From Bacteroidales bacterium (GTDB lineage Bacteria; Bacteroidota; Bacteroidia; Bacteroidales; Tenuifilaceae), in assembly GCA_025361485.1 (NCBI GenBank), contig JANYLA010000062.1, positions 1 to 56,446 on the forward strand: 56,446 nucleotides of DNA, read 5' to 3'. The translations under genes and the position numbers were made by a program. Below the pieces are notes generated by a model. The model was not told the origin of the DNA, did no database searches, and saw nothing but the letters and a program-made list of their open reading frames with translations. Below are positions 18,714 to 28,882 of the stretch, piece by piece; the first letter of the stretch is position 1; the number at the start of each line of letters is the position of its first letter.

Positions 18714-21700
18714 ATGAGATTTTGGACATCTTTATTCTTAAGTGTTTTTTTTCTTTTCACCTCCACGCTGCGGAGCGGATACGCTCAGGAGTTGGGGCGT
18801 TATCCTATCCATAATTTTAATCACCGCGATTACTCAGGTCATTCACAGAACTGGGCAATTGTTCAGGATCCGCGCGGCTTAATTTATGTAGCCAACAACA
18901 AGGGTGTAATCGAGTATGACGGTAGTGATTGGCGTCACATATCCATTAATGGCGCGCTATCTCGCTGCCTCGATATTGATAGTGAAGGCCGTATTTGGGT
19001 TGGAGGGCAAGACGAATTGGGTTATTTAGCGGCAGACTCAACGAGCTCAATAAAGTACTTCTCGTTAACAAATAAACTACCTGCTTACTGCCTACCAATC
19101 GGATTGGTTCGACAGGTTTTTGCAACAAAAGATGGCGTTTTCTTCATTTCAAATCAGTGTTTAATAAGAATACAAGGCAAAAACGTTAAAATCTGGAAAC
19201 CTAAAACATTTTTCCGTCGTACCTTTTTTGCCTTGGGCAAGATATTCATTAACCAACCAGAATATGGCTTAACATATCTTCAGAATGATTCTCTAAAGTT
19301 GGCACCCGGGACTGATTTTGTATCAAAAAAGTTGATTTACTTTATTCAACCCTACTCAACCAATAAACTTTTAATAGGCACTCAATCTGATGGGCTATAC
19401 CTTTATAGAGTTGAGTCCCTTCGAACTGACACAACCATTCACAAAGACTCAATTATTACAAAATTCAAAACCGATGAAGATAAATTTTTAAATGAAAATC
19501 TAATATATCACAGTATTATTTTACCAAATGGAAACATAGCAATTGGAACCCAAAGAAAGGGAGTAATAATTATTGACAGAAATGGAAAAACTGTTCGTAA
19601 AATAAATCAATCATCTAATCTTCAGGACGAATCGGTTTGGAATTTATTCCTTGATAATCAGAATAACTTATGGATGGCTTTAAACAATGGCATTTCATAC
19701 ACAAACATAAACTCCCAGCTAACATCTTGGGATGAAAGTTCTGGCCTAAGAGGCTCACTACAATCTGCTGTTCGTTTTAATAATGATTTATACATTTCAA
19801 CAAACATTGGAATATTTCGAAAGGTAAATGACGTATTTCAGGAAATAAAAGGGTTTAACAAATATTTAAACAAACTTTATGTTGCTCATACAAGCGACAA
19901 TAAATCTTCACTTCTTGTTAGTTCAGCAGAAGGAATTTATCGGGTAGATGGTGATAAAGCAATAAAAATTGGGGATTACAAAAAATCTTCATACTCCTTT
20001 TGCTCATCAAAAATATTCCCAAATATAACCTATGTAGGCTTAGATGACGGGGTTGGAATTTTAAGGTATCAACAGGGTACATGGATTTTCTTAGGAAAAC
20101 TGGAAGAAAGCAAAGGTCAGGTTTACTCCTTAATCGAAGATAATAATGGATGCTTATGGTATTCTCATCGATACAAGGGTGTAGATCGATGCAACGTTGT
20201 AAACCCTTATCAGCTAATAGCCGATCAGGATAAATCTTTCCATCAACTCCCATTTTCCCCAAAATGCGATGATATGTCCGTATCGCTGATTGATGGAAAC
20301 ATTAAAGTCTCAACAGACAAGGGTTTATGCCAGTTCAATCCCAAAACCGAAAGTTTTATTCCAGATTCTAGTTTAGGTGTTGAATTTACCGATGGTAAAA
20401 CGGGGATAAGAATTCTAAATCAGGATAAAAAAGGAAATTTATGGTTTGAAGTTTATAAAGATAATCCTAATCGATGGATTGAAAGAGCGCTTAAATACCC
20501 CGATAAAACCTATCGTCGTATTCCTGCCCAATTCAGAATTATCCCTGACATGATTTTTAATGATGTGCTAAGCGAAGACAACGATATTAATTGGATAGCA
20601 TCATACGATGGCCTATACCGCTATGATGGTTCAATTAAAAGCGACAATCAGTCTATCATAAAACTGTTGATTAGGCGAATAATTGCAAGTCAAACCAAGC
20701 AGGTATTCAATGGGGCATCATCTCTAACAAGTGATTTAAATGGATTCAAGAGCACAAACTTTTCTCAAACGAACAATACCGTTCAGAAATTAAATAGCAG
20801 AGACAATTCCATTATTATATATTTTTCATCTCCATTTTTTGGTCAAAATCAAAAAATGAAGTATTCCTTTATGCTAGAGGGCTACGATAAGGAGTGGAGC
20901 GAATGGTCAACCGATCAAAAAAAAGAATATACAAACTTGCCCTCTGGAAACTATAAGTTTATAGTAAAAGCACGAAATGTATTTGATACGGAAAGCCCTA
21001 TCGCTTCCTATTCCTTTTTCATTAAACGTCCTTGGTTTAAATCGCCAGTTTCATTTGTGTTGTACATCCTAATTCTCTCGGGAATCATTTGGATTTATGT
21101 TACCATAAAAACAAATCTGCTAAAAGGCTCTAACCTTAGACTACAATCTCTTGTGAGGGATAGAACAAAAGATTTAATTCTATTTCAGGAGGAGATAATT
21201 GAAAAGAACGAGGCGTTGATGCAGCAAAAAGAGGAGATGCAGGTTCAAAGGGATGAGTTGCATGAGCAGAATCGTCAAACATCTGCAAGTCTAGAATATG
21301 CAAAAACGATACAACAGGCTATCTTACCTGATTTGAATGTACTCAACGACCGTATAGAGCATTTTATAATTTATAAGCCGAAGGATGTAGTATCAGGCGA
21401 TTTTTATTGGATTTCTCGATTATCTTCAAAATCCAAACAAGCCGAAAAAATCTTCATTGCAGTGGTTGATTGCACTGGGCATGGTGTTCCTGGTGCATTT
21501 ATGTCGATGATTGGAAGTAGGATGCTTAGCGAAATTGTAAATGAAAGGAAGATACATAACCCTGCAGATATACTCACAGAGCTCAATAATTCGGTAAACC
21601 AAGCTCTTAGGCAAGATGTTAGCGAAAGTTTTGATGGTATGGATGCATGCATTTGCCTCATTGAACAAAAAATTTCGAATCAGTTTATAATAACATTTGC

Positions 21701-22067
21701 AGGTGCTAACCGAATGCTATACTACTACCAAAAAGGGACTCACAAAATTCAAACGCTCCGGGGGAATCGTAAAACCATTGGAGGAATTATGCCCGATGTT
21801 GATCCTGAATTTGTAAACAATAGAATATACTTGAGCCCTGGTGATGCTATTTTCCTTAACTCAGACGGAATAGTGGATCAAAATAACGAGAATCGGAAAA
21901 AATTTATGGCAAGCCGTTTCCAATCATCCCTGCTATCAAATATTGACAAGCCGATGAACGAAGTGGGAATTGAAGTCAATAAGGCGTTTGACCAATTCCG
22001 AGGAAATGCATTCCAACGAGATGATATTACCGTTCTAGGACTTCGCTTGCTCGAAGAATCGAGCTAA
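18714..22067 (+). CDS. Propeller-type sensor with SpoIIE/PP2C phosphatase output
   Basis: A 1117-residue receptor in one chain. It has a signal peptide (about 1-24). A periplasmic two-component-regulator-type beta-propeller follows to about residue 690, with repeats such as RGLIYVANNKGVIEYDG and GRIWVGGQ. Next come a Y_Y_Y immunoglobulin-like domain (about 700-775), one membrane segment (about 780-800), a coiled coil and a C-terminal SpoIIE-like phosphatase (about 870-1115) with VSGDFYW and DCTGHGVPGAFMSMIG. This is the layout of Bacteroidota hybrid sensors with the histidine kinase replaced by a Ser/Thr phosphatase. It would dephosphorylate an anti-sigma-factor antagonist or similar target. 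No obvious anti-sigma partner is adjacent, and the ligand is unknown. Confidence 0.92.
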   Translation: MRFWTSLFLSVFFLFTSTLRSGYAQELGRYPIHNFNHRDYSGHSQNWAIVQDPRGLIYVANNKGVIEYDGSDWRHISINGALSRCLDIDSEGRIWVGGQDELGYLAADSTSSIKYFSLTNKLPAYCLPIGLVRQVFATKDGVFFISNQCLIRIQGKNVKIWKPKTFFRRTFFALGKIFINQPEYGLTYLQNDSLKLAPGTDFVSKKLIYFIQPYSTNKLLIGTQSDGLYLYRVESLRTDTTIHKDSIITKFKTDEDKFLNENLIYHSIILPNGNIAIGTQRKGVIIIDRNGKTVRKINQSSNLQDESVWNLFLDNQNNLWMALNNGISYTNINSQLTSWDESSGLRGSLQSAVRFNNDLYISTNIGIFRKVNDVFQEIKGFNKYLNKLYVAHTSDNKSSLLVSSAEGIYRVDGDKAIKIGDYKKSSYSFCSSKIFPNITYVGLDDGVGILRYQQGTWIFLGKLEESKGQVYSLIEDNNGCLWYSHRYKGVDRCNVVNPYQLIADQDKSFHQLPFSPKCDDMSVSLIDGNIKVSTDKGLCQFNPKTESFIPDSSLGVEFTDGKTGIRILNQDKKGNLWFEVYKDNPNRWIERALKYPDKTYRRIPAQFRIIPDMIFNDVLSEDNDINWIASYDGLYRYDGSIKSDNQSIIKLLIRRIIASQTKQVFNGASSLTSDLNGFKSTNFSQTNNTVQKLNSRDNSIIIYFSSPFFGQNQKMKYSFMLEGYDKEWSEWSTDQKKEYTNLPSGNYKFIVKARNVFDTESPIASYSFFIKRPWFKSPVSFVLYILILSGIIWIYVTIKTNLLKGSNLRLQSLVRDRTKDLILFQEEIIEKNEALMQQKEEMQVQRDELHEQNRQTSASLEYAKTIQQAILPDLNVLNDRIEHFIIYKPKDVVSGDFYWISRLSSKSKQAEKIFIAVVDCTGHGVPGAFMSMIGSRMLSEIVNERKIHNPADILTELNNSVNQALRQDVSESFDGMDACICLIEQKISNQFIITFAGANRMLYYYQKGTHKIQTLRGNRKTIGGIMPDVDPEFVNNRIYLSPGDAIFLNSDGIVDQNNENRKKFMASRFQSSLLSNIDKPMNEVGIEVNKAFDQFRGNAFQRDDITVLGLRLLEESS

Positions 22068-22168
22068 ACCAATGATATTTTCTCTTTTCCTTTAATTCAG
22101 TTAAACTTTAGACCTAGCTTGTTGTCGTACTCTTATTATATTTTTTTAAAACCCTAAATAATATTGTT

Positions 22169-24253
22169 ATGAATTATAGAGTATTAATTGTTGCATTCAT
22201 GGTAATAATTGCCTCGTGCAGCAGAATTAAACAGCCCAAAGAGGTTGTGATTGGCCCATCAAACCCGAAAATTGAAAATGGGTTATTAACCCCAGAAGTG
22301 CTTTGGTCCTTTGGCAGGCTCGGTGAAACAGCCATTTCTCCAGATGGAAGCAAAATAGTCTATTCTATTTCATACTATTCTATTGAACAGAACAAGAGCA
22401 ATTCCGATCTTTTTATCATGAATGTTGATGGAAGCAACAAAAAGCAGCTGACCACAACCAGCGCGCACGAGTTTAACCTTACGTGGGTGAATGACTCAAA
22501 AATTGCCTACCTGTCCACCGAAGGTGAAACTGCGCAAATATGGACTATCAACTCGGATGGCAGTGATGTTCAAAAAATCTCGTCGTTTGAATCGGATATT
22601 AATGGCTTTCAGTTATCGCCAAAAGGCGATAAAGTGCTGTTCATTAGCGAAGTTAAAATCGATAAAACAACCGCAGACATCTACCCCGATTTACCCAAGG
22701 CCAGCGGCATGATGATTAACGATCTCATGTATCGCCATTGGGATTCATGGGAGGATGGATTGTATAGCCATATTTTCATTGCAGACCTTGCTGATGGTAA
22801 GGTTACAAATGCTAAAGATATTATGCAAGGTGAGCCCTACGATAGCCCATTAAAACCTTTTAGTGGAATGGAAGAAATCTCATGGACACCCGATGAAAAA
22901 CAAATCGCTTATACTTGTAAAAAGTTAAGTGGTAAAGAGTACACCTTTAGTACAAATTCCGACATATACCTTTATAGCATAGAAAGCGGTAAAGTCAAAA
23001 ACCTTACTGAAGGAATGATGGGATATGATAAAGCACCTGTATTTTCGAACGATGGTAGCAAAATGGCCTGGCTATCCATGGAGCGAGCAGGATTTGAAGC
23101 AGATAAAGATCGTCTTTTTATTCTAGATATTGCATCCGGTCAAAAGACGTACATGACCCCTAACTTCGATTACTCGGTATCAAATATTCAGTGGACACCC
23201 GATGGAAACTCAATGTATATGATAGCTGGAGTTAACGCTTCCTATCAGATTTATAAATTGGATATAGTAACCAAAGAGATAAAACCGGTTACGAAGGGCA
23301 ATCATGATTATCATTCAGCTGTTATTGCCGGGAATATGCTAATCGGCGACAAGGTTACAATAACAAAACCTGCCGAAATATACTCGATTGATCCCAGCAA
23401 TGGGAATGAAACAGAGATTTCCTTTATCAATAAAGATATTCTTGCTCAGCTTACTATGCCAACCGTTGAGCAGCGATGGGTGAAATCCTCCGATGGAAAA
23501 CTAGTTCATTGTTGGGTAATTCTTCCTCCAAACTTCGATAAAACCAAAAAATATCCAGCACTTCTTTACTGCGAAGGCGGCCCTCAAAGCGCAGTAAGCC
23601 AATTTTGGAGCTACAGATGGAATTTCTCCATTATGGCATCGAACGGTTATGTCGTTGTTGCTCCAAGTCGCCGAGGAACTTTAACTTTTGGACAAGCGTG
23701 GACAGATCAGATTAGTAAAAACCATGGCGGACAAGAAATGAAAGATCTTTTAGCATCGATTGATGATGTTAGCAAAGAACCTTGGGTTGACAAAGATCAT
23801 TTAGGTGCCGTTGGAGCAAGTTATGGTGGGCAAACCATATTTTGGTTAGCAGGTAATCACCATAAACGATTCAAAGCATTTATTGCACATTGTGGTGTAT
23901 TTAACTCCGAAATGGAGTACATGACAACGGATGAGATGTTTTTTGATAATTGGGAGAATGGCGGTGCGCCATGGGAAACAAGCAACAAAGTTGCAATGCA
24001 CAGCTACGCTCAGAGCCCTCACAAATTTGTTAAGAACTGGGATACCCCAATTCTAGTAATTCATGGTGGTAAAGATTTTAGAATTCCTTACACTCAAGGA
24101 ATGGCTGCTTTTAATGCGGCTCAAATGCAGGGTATTCCTAGCAAATTCCTTTTCTTCCCTGATGAAAACCATTGGGTTTTAAAGCCTCAGAACGGAATCC
24201 TTTGGCAACGAGAATTTAAAGGATGGCTTGATAAGTGGTTAAAAATTAAATAG
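22169..24253 (+). CDS. S9-family serine peptidase lipoprotein (copy 1)
   Basis: A prolyl-oligopeptidase-type exopeptidase of 694 residues. The lipoprotein signal is clear: hydrophobic stretch, then IIASC with Cys near residue 17. A beta-propeller (TolB/PD40-like repeats) occupies about 35-430, and an alpha/beta-hydrolase domain about 440-690. The catalytic triad is intact: Ser551 in GASYGG, Asp636 in HGGKD, His668 in ENHWV. It acts on short peptides, probably dipeptidyl or acylaminoacyl cleavage, outside the cytoplasm. A close paralog lies at 26619-28730, with an oppositely oriented glycosyltransferase gene between them. A terminator follows at 24269. Confidence 0.95.
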   Translation: MNYRVLIVAFMVIIASCSRIKQPKEVVIGPSNPKIENGLLTPEVLWSFGRLGETAISPDGSKIVYSISYYSIEQNKSNSDLFIMNVDGSNKKQLTTTSAHEFNLTWVNDSKIAYLSTEGETAQIWTINSDGSDVQKISSFESDINGFQLSPKGDKVLFISEVKIDKTTADIYPDLPKASGMMINDLMYRHWDSWEDGLYSHIFIADLADGKVTNAKDIMQGEPYDSPLKPFSGMEEISWTPDEKQIAYTCKKLSGKEYTFSTNSDIYLYSIESGKVKNLTEGMMGYDKAPVFSNDGSKMAWLSMERAGFEADKDRLFILDIASGQKTYMTPNFDYSVSNIQWTPDGNSMYMIAGVNASYQIYKLDIVTKEIKPVTKGNHDYHSAVIAGNMLIGDKVTITKPAEIYSIDPSNGNETEISFINKDILAQLTMPTVEQRWVKSSDGKLVHCWVILPPNFDKTKKYPALLYCEGGPQSAVSQFWSYRWNFSIMASNGYVVVAPSRRGTLTFGQAWTDQISKNHGGQEMKDLLASIDDVSKEPWVDKDHLGAVGASYGGQTIFWLAGNHHKRFKAFIAHCGVFNSEMEYMTTDEMFFDNWENGGAPWETSNKVAMHSYAQSPHKFVKNWDTPILVIHGGKDFRIPYTQGMAAFNAAQMQGIPSKFLFFPDENHWVLKPQNGILWQREFKGWLDKWLKIK

Positions 24254-24268
24254 CATAGAATTTTTAAT

Positions 24269-24300
24269 AAAAAGTCCCTGAAAAATTTCAGGGACTTTTT
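24269..24300. terminator. Bidirectional terminator between S9 peptidase and glycosyltransferase
   Basis: Perfect 15-bp inverted repeat: arms 24269-24283 and 24286-24300, loop of 2 nt. A run of A lies on the left arm and of T on the right, so it can end transcription from both converging genes. The 3' ends of both genes lie within about 16 nt of it. Confidence 0.85.
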
Positions 24301-24301
24301 A

Positions 24302-26254
24302 TTACCTCTTAAAGCAGTACCCTAACTGGTAATCATCAATTAAATAGCGCCCTTTATTACGATTTAAAAAATAGGTCTTTAGCGTTCCATTAAAAGAAAT
24401 CTCTTCGGGTAACTTAACTCTACAATCGATATTAAACCAACTATTTAATTCGCCGTCCTTATTTTCGAGTTGAATCTCTTTATAAAAAATTTGTTTATCT
24501 TTTTTAACTACTTCAACAACATATAATAATGGTAGCTTAAGTGTATCCTGAGGATTGATTTTTAATCTCAGGTAAAGTTCTAATGGTTTCTCAAAATTTA
24601 TGGTAGATAAATCGAACTCATTAACGATGAATTGCTCTTTCAATACATTTATCTCAATACATTTTGTTTCATTCTTATTATCAAAATATATTGATGCAGA
24701 ATCGAGCTGATGGTAAGAACGATCGAAGTTCAAGTTTACCAGCGATCTAAACTCCTCCTTTGAACCATATGCCACCATCCTATTCTTATTAAGAATTGCG
24801 CTATCGGTTCGAATGCGCTTAAATATAGCCATTCGATAGTCTCTACTATAAACCTTAAAGTTTGCATCTGGCTCAAACACTTTTTGTAATTCGAAGTTAT
24901 GGTTTTGAACAAGGGAGTCGAACTCATTTTTATCAGTTGGGAAAAACCTTTCATCATAAACTAGGATTGAGCCCACTTCAATATTCTCGTTTACTTTTGA
25001 TTTTACAAGGAATATGCTTTGACATTTTGTGCTATCGAAAGGGTTTAAACCAAGCACAAATGGAACATTTGAATCTTTAAAATAGATCTTCTGCTTATCT
25101 AAACCATTCGATTTAATCCAACTACCAACTTGCGCAACTATTTTATTATAAGCATCGGTTCCAATGGGATAGTTTTGCACTGCAAAAGGAATGTGAATAA
25201 CCGATAAAATTCCAATATATAGCGCTGCAATTTTAATCCAGGGTCTTCTGAATAAAATTTCAAACATTAGCGAAAATAACGTTAATCCACGAGTTGACAT
25301 AACCGCCATTAAAGGCACTATTGCAGCCATATACCGGTTATTTCCTTGTGAGTTACCAAGACCAGTCCACCACATAAATGAATGAACAAACAGATAGGTA
25401 AAAAAGGGTAAGATTACCAACAAAAATTCCTTGGAGAATTCTTTCTGACTTCGAAGATAAAGTGTTAATCCTGCAACAAGTCCTGTAACATAGAACAATT
25501 CGTTCGGTATACCGAAATATCCTGGGCTTCGTTTAATGAATTGAAAGAAGCTACCAGTTCCGTACAAGCCTATATCTTCAGAATATGGGTTCTGGTTTAT
25601 CAACCATAAAAAATCATGATTCACAAATCCACCTACAACACTATAAATAATAGGTCCAACTAGCATCAATAGCACTGTCTTATACTGCTTTCGATACACC
25701 AAGAAAAATGCATAAATTGGAATAAGAAAAATACCTTCGCTGCGAATCAACGGTAAAAACGAAACAACAATTGATGCGAGTAAATACCTATTTTTAAGCA
25801 ACAGGTACGTTGTGATAATGGTTGTTACTGCGAATAAAATTTCGGTTAAACCCGAGAAAATATTATATGTAAAAACAGGCGTAAAGCAGCAAAGGATTAT
25901 TGCAAGAATTGGTTGCCTCATTTTCAACTCCTTTGCAACCAGATAAGCAAATAACCCAGCAGCAATTGCAAGGAGAATATTAAAAAATTGCATTGCTTTA
26001 AAACCGAATACTGCAAATGGAGCACTTAGCAAGGTAAAAACAGGTTTTGACCAGCTATTAAAGAGCAAATGTGGATACTTAAAAGCAAAATGAGAATAAT
26101 TATAATGCCAGATACTCTCTGCGCCACCTGTAAATCCGTCAGAAAGAATTAAGCCGAAAAGAAATAGAATAAAAATCAACGATAGCGTAAACACAACAAA
26201 CCGCTTCTCGGTAAAGAAATCATGAAGCGAATGAAAAAAGTCTGATACTTTCAT
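24302..26254 (-). CDS. Integral-membrane glycosyltransferase (GT-C type)
   Basis: A 650-residue protein with about ten membrane helices in its first 400 residues and a soluble C-terminal region of about 230 residues. The layout (short cytosolic start, periplasmic loop after the first helix, many helices) fits polyprenyl-phosphate-sugar-dependent GT-C glycosyltransferases such as mannosyltransferases. I see no exact motif that fixes the sugar or acceptor. It lies between two S9 peptidase genes on the opposite strand and has a divergent 364-nt gap upstream. Confidence 0.7.
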   Translation of the reverse strand: MKVSDFFHSLHDFFTEKRFVVFTLSLIFILFLFGLILSDGFTGGAESIWHYNYSHFAFKYPHLLFNSWSKPVFTLLSAPFAVFGFKAMQFFNILLAIAAGLFAYLVAKELKMRQPILAIILCCFTPVFTYNIFSGLTEILFAVTTIITTYLLLKNRYLLASIVVSFLPLIRSEGIFLIPIYAFFLVYRKQYKTVLLMLVGPIIYSVVGGFVNHDFLWLINQNPYSEDIGLYGTGSFFQFIKRSPGYFGIPNELFYVTGLVAGLTLYLRSQKEFSKEFLLVILPFFTYLFVHSFMWWTGLGNSQGNNRYMAAIVPLMAVMSTRGLTLFSLMFEILFRRPWIKIAALYIGILSVIHIPFAVQNYPIGTDAYNKIVAQVGSWIKSNGLDKQKIYFKDSNVPFVLGLNPFDSTKCQSIFLVKSKVNENIEVGSILVYDERFFPTDKNEFDSLVQNHNFELQKVFEPDANFKVYSRDYRMAIFKRIRTDSAILNKNRMVAYGSKEEFRSLVNLNFDRSYHQLDSASIYFDNKNETKCIEINVLKEQFIVNEFDLSTINFEKPLELYLRLKINPQDTLKLPLLYVVEVVKKDKQIFYKEIQLENKDGELNSWFNIDCRVKLPEEISFNGTLKTYFLNRNKGRYLIDDYQLGYCFKR

Positions 26255-26618
26255 TTTGCAGATTATTTAGGGCAAAAATATTCTTTTTTATCATAAAGCA
26301 AATAGCAATTATTCAATATTCAATCTATAACGTAAATAGATAAAACGATTAACGAAGAGAAAAACGTACTTTACCCCTCATCCCGTTATCATACATTGCA
26401 AATAAAACGCAGGTTATATAATTCCTAAAATTGATTTTCCTAACAACTTCTAAACGCTAATATAGACTACTGCAAAAAAAATAAGTACTGGTATCATAAA
26501 ACTCCACTTAAACAATTACAAATAAAGTGAATCAAAGAAAAGAATGCTTTCAAAGATTTAGTAATTTTATGCCTTTAACTTAGAACTAAATAAAGCAAAA
26601 CTCTAACAATAACAAACC
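26255..26618. other. 364-nt intergenic region between divergent genes
   Basis: Lies between the divergent glycosyltransferase (minus) and second S9 peptidase (plus). It is AT-rich. I see no RNA gene, long inverted repeat or good -33/-7 promoter pair; a possible -7 (TAATTTTA, one mismatch from TAnnTTTG) is near 26560. Confidence 0.4.
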
Positions 26619-28730
26619 ATGAAAAGGAAATTTAATTTCATCAATCTAATTATCATGACTTTAGTAGTTGCTGGTACGTCCTGTACAACGGGAGAAAAAG
26701 GACCAAAAAAAGAGCCTTTAAAGATCGATGTTTCGTTAACTCAGAACGAAATCTCTAAGGGTTTACTTACACCTGAAATCATGTGGAAGTATGGCAGAGT
26801 TAACAATCCTTGCCTCTCTCCCGATGGAAAAACTTTGGCTTACACCACCACATACTATAATCTTCAGGAAAATAAAGGGATAACACATTTATATGCTGTT
26901 GCTACTGAGGGTGGTGAACCTAAAAAACTAACCAACGGTATTGGTTCTGAATCAAACCCACAATGGAGCGCTGACGGACAATTTCTAAGATTTTTATCGA
27001 CTGAAAGTGGTGCTTCTCAGCTATGGGAAATTAAAGCCGATAGAACTGGTCTACGTCAAGTAAGCAGCATCGATGGAGATATTGATGGCTTTATGATTTC
27101 ACCTGATGGTTCAAAAATTCTTTACGCAAAAGCTGTAAAAATTGAAAATAGCACAACAGATCTTCACCCCGATATGGATAAAGCAAATGTGAGGATTATT
27201 GAAAATCTGATGTATCGGCACTTCGACTACTGGGAGGATGGCTCCTATAGCCATATTTTTATTGCAGATTTAAAAGATGGAGCATTGCAAAACTCAAAGG
27301 ATATAAACGAAGGAGAAAAGTGGGACACTCCAATGGCCACCGACTTTGAAATAAACGAGGTTCAATGGAGCCCAGATGGAAAGAAAATTGTCTACTGTTC
27401 AAAAAAACTATATGGCAAGGAATATGCGGTTAGCACAAATTCAAACATATATGTTTATGATTTAGAAAGCGGCAAAACCGAAGATATCACCTCAGATAAT
27501 ATTGGTTACGACAGAAATCCATCGTACTCTCCCAACGGACAGCTCATTGCTTGGACAAGCATGGCTACTCCAGGAAATGAGGCTGACCAAAGAAGGTTGT
27601 TTATTATTGATTTAAAAACAAATCAAAAAACTTACTTAACCCAAGGGTTCGACCAAAACGTTGAGCAGTATGTTTGGGCTGATGATAATCAAAACATCTA
27701 CTTTGCAAGTGGAGTGAAGGGAACCGAGCAACTTTATAAAATAAACATCGAAACAAAAACAATTGCTCAGATTACTAAAGGAGTTCACAACTATACTCTT
27801 TGTCAAAAAAGAAATGGTATTCTTATAGGTGAAAAAATGAGCATGAGCATGGCTCCTGAATTCTTTAAAGTTGATGAGGCAACTGGTACCGAAACGCAAA
27901 TAACCTTCACTAACAAGAATATCGCTGATAATATTAAAATGGGCGAGGTTCAGGAGCGTTGGGTAAAAACTACCGACGGCAAGGATATGCTTGTTTGGGT
28001 CATACTTCCTCCAAATTTCGATAAAACGAAGAAGTATCCTACCCTACTCTACTGTCAAGGTGGGCCACAGAGCACCGTTAGCCAATTCTGGAGTTACCGT
28101 TGGAATTTTCAGATTATGGCAGCCAATGGCTATGTAGTTGTTGCGCCTAACCGCAGAGGCGTTCCATCATTCGGTCAGGCTTGGAATGCGCAAATTTCAG
28201 GCGATTACAGTGGTCAGAATATCAAGGATTATCTTAGTGCAATAGATGATGTTTGTAAAGAATCGTGGGTAAATAAAGATAAACTCGGTTGCGTAGGAGC
28301 CAGCTATGGCGGATACTCCGTTTACTATCTTGCGGGGCATCATCAAAAACGATTTAAGGCATTTATTGCGCATTGCGGAATGTTTAACCTCGAAAGTTTT
28401 TATGCAGCAACCGAAGAAACTTTCTTCCCAAATCATGATTTAGGCGGACCATACTGGGATAAGAACAATGCTGTTGCCCAAAAATCGTATGCCAATTCAC
28501 CACATCGATTTGTTCAAAACTGGGATACCCCAATCATGATTATTACCGGAGAGATGGATTTGCGTATTCCTTATACTGAGAGTTTACAGGCATTCAATGC
28601 TGCTCAGCTAAGAGGCATACCAAGCAAATTGCTTGTTTATCCTAAAGAAACACACTTTGTAGTCAAGCCACAGAATGCTGTTATCTGGCAACGTGAGTTC
28701 TTTGGCTGGTTAGACAAGTGGCTGAAGTAA
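26619..28730 (+). CDS. S9-family serine peptidase lipoprotein (copy 2)
   Basis: Paralog of the peptidase at 22169, 703 residues. The lipoprotein signal ends VAGTSC, with the Cys near residue 22. The propeller and hydrolase domains match the first copy; the triad is Ser562 (GASYGG), Asp647 (GEMDLRIPY) and His679 (KETHFVV). Both copies keep all catalytic residues, so both should be active, perhaps with different peptide preferences. The catalytic halves look nearly collinear, while the propellers differ more. This suggests an old tandem duplication split by the glycosyltransferase gene. Confidence 0.95.
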   Translation: MKRKFNFINLIIMTLVVAGTSCTTGEKGPKKEPLKIDVSLTQNEISKGLLTPEIMWKYGRVNNPCLSPDGKTLAYTTTYYNLQENKGITHLYAVATEGGEPKKLTNGIGSESNPQWSADGQFLRFLSTESGASQLWEIKADRTGLRQVSSIDGDIDGFMISPDGSKILYAKAVKIENSTTDLHPDMDKANVRIIENLMYRHFDYWEDGSYSHIFIADLKDGALQNSKDINEGEKWDTPMATDFEINEVQWSPDGKKIVYCSKKLYGKEYAVSTNSNIYVYDLESGKTEDITSDNIGYDRNPSYSPNGQLIAWTSMATPGNEADQRRLFIIDLKTNQKTYLTQGFDQNVEQYVWADDNQNIYFASGVKGTEQLYKINIETKTIAQITKGVHNYTLCQKRNGILIGEKMSMSMAPEFFKVDEATGTETQITFTNKNIADNIKMGEVQERWVKTTDGKDMLVWVILPPNFDKTKKYPTLLYCQGGPQSTVSQFWSYRWNFQIMAANGYVVVAPNRRGVPSFGQAWNAQISGDYSGQNIKDYLSAIDDVCKESWVNKDKLGCVGASYGGYSVYYLAGHHQKRFKAFIAHCGMFNLESFYAATEETFFPNHDLGGPYWDKNNAVAQKSYANSPHRFVQNWDTPIMIITGEMDLRIPYTESLQAFNAAQLRGIPSKLLVYPKETHFVVKPQNAVIWQREFFGWLDKWLK

Positions 28731-28773
28731 AACAGACACTAGATTTCAGACAGAAGATTCTAAACAAAATAAC

Positions 28774-28806
28774 AATAAACCCCAAATGTTCCATTTGGGG
28801 TTTATT
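28774..28806. terminator. Terminator after the second S9 peptidase
   Basis: Perfect 15-bp inverted repeat (28774-28788 and 28792-28806) with a 3-nt loop and A/T-rich ends, 44 nt past the peptidase stop. It may also serve the minus-strand gene ending at 28883. Confidence 0.8.
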
Positions 28807-28882
28807 AATTATTAGACATTTACTTATCATCTCATCCATCCTTACAAAAATATTCGCTAATCGTTGGAAAATGCTGCCATTG

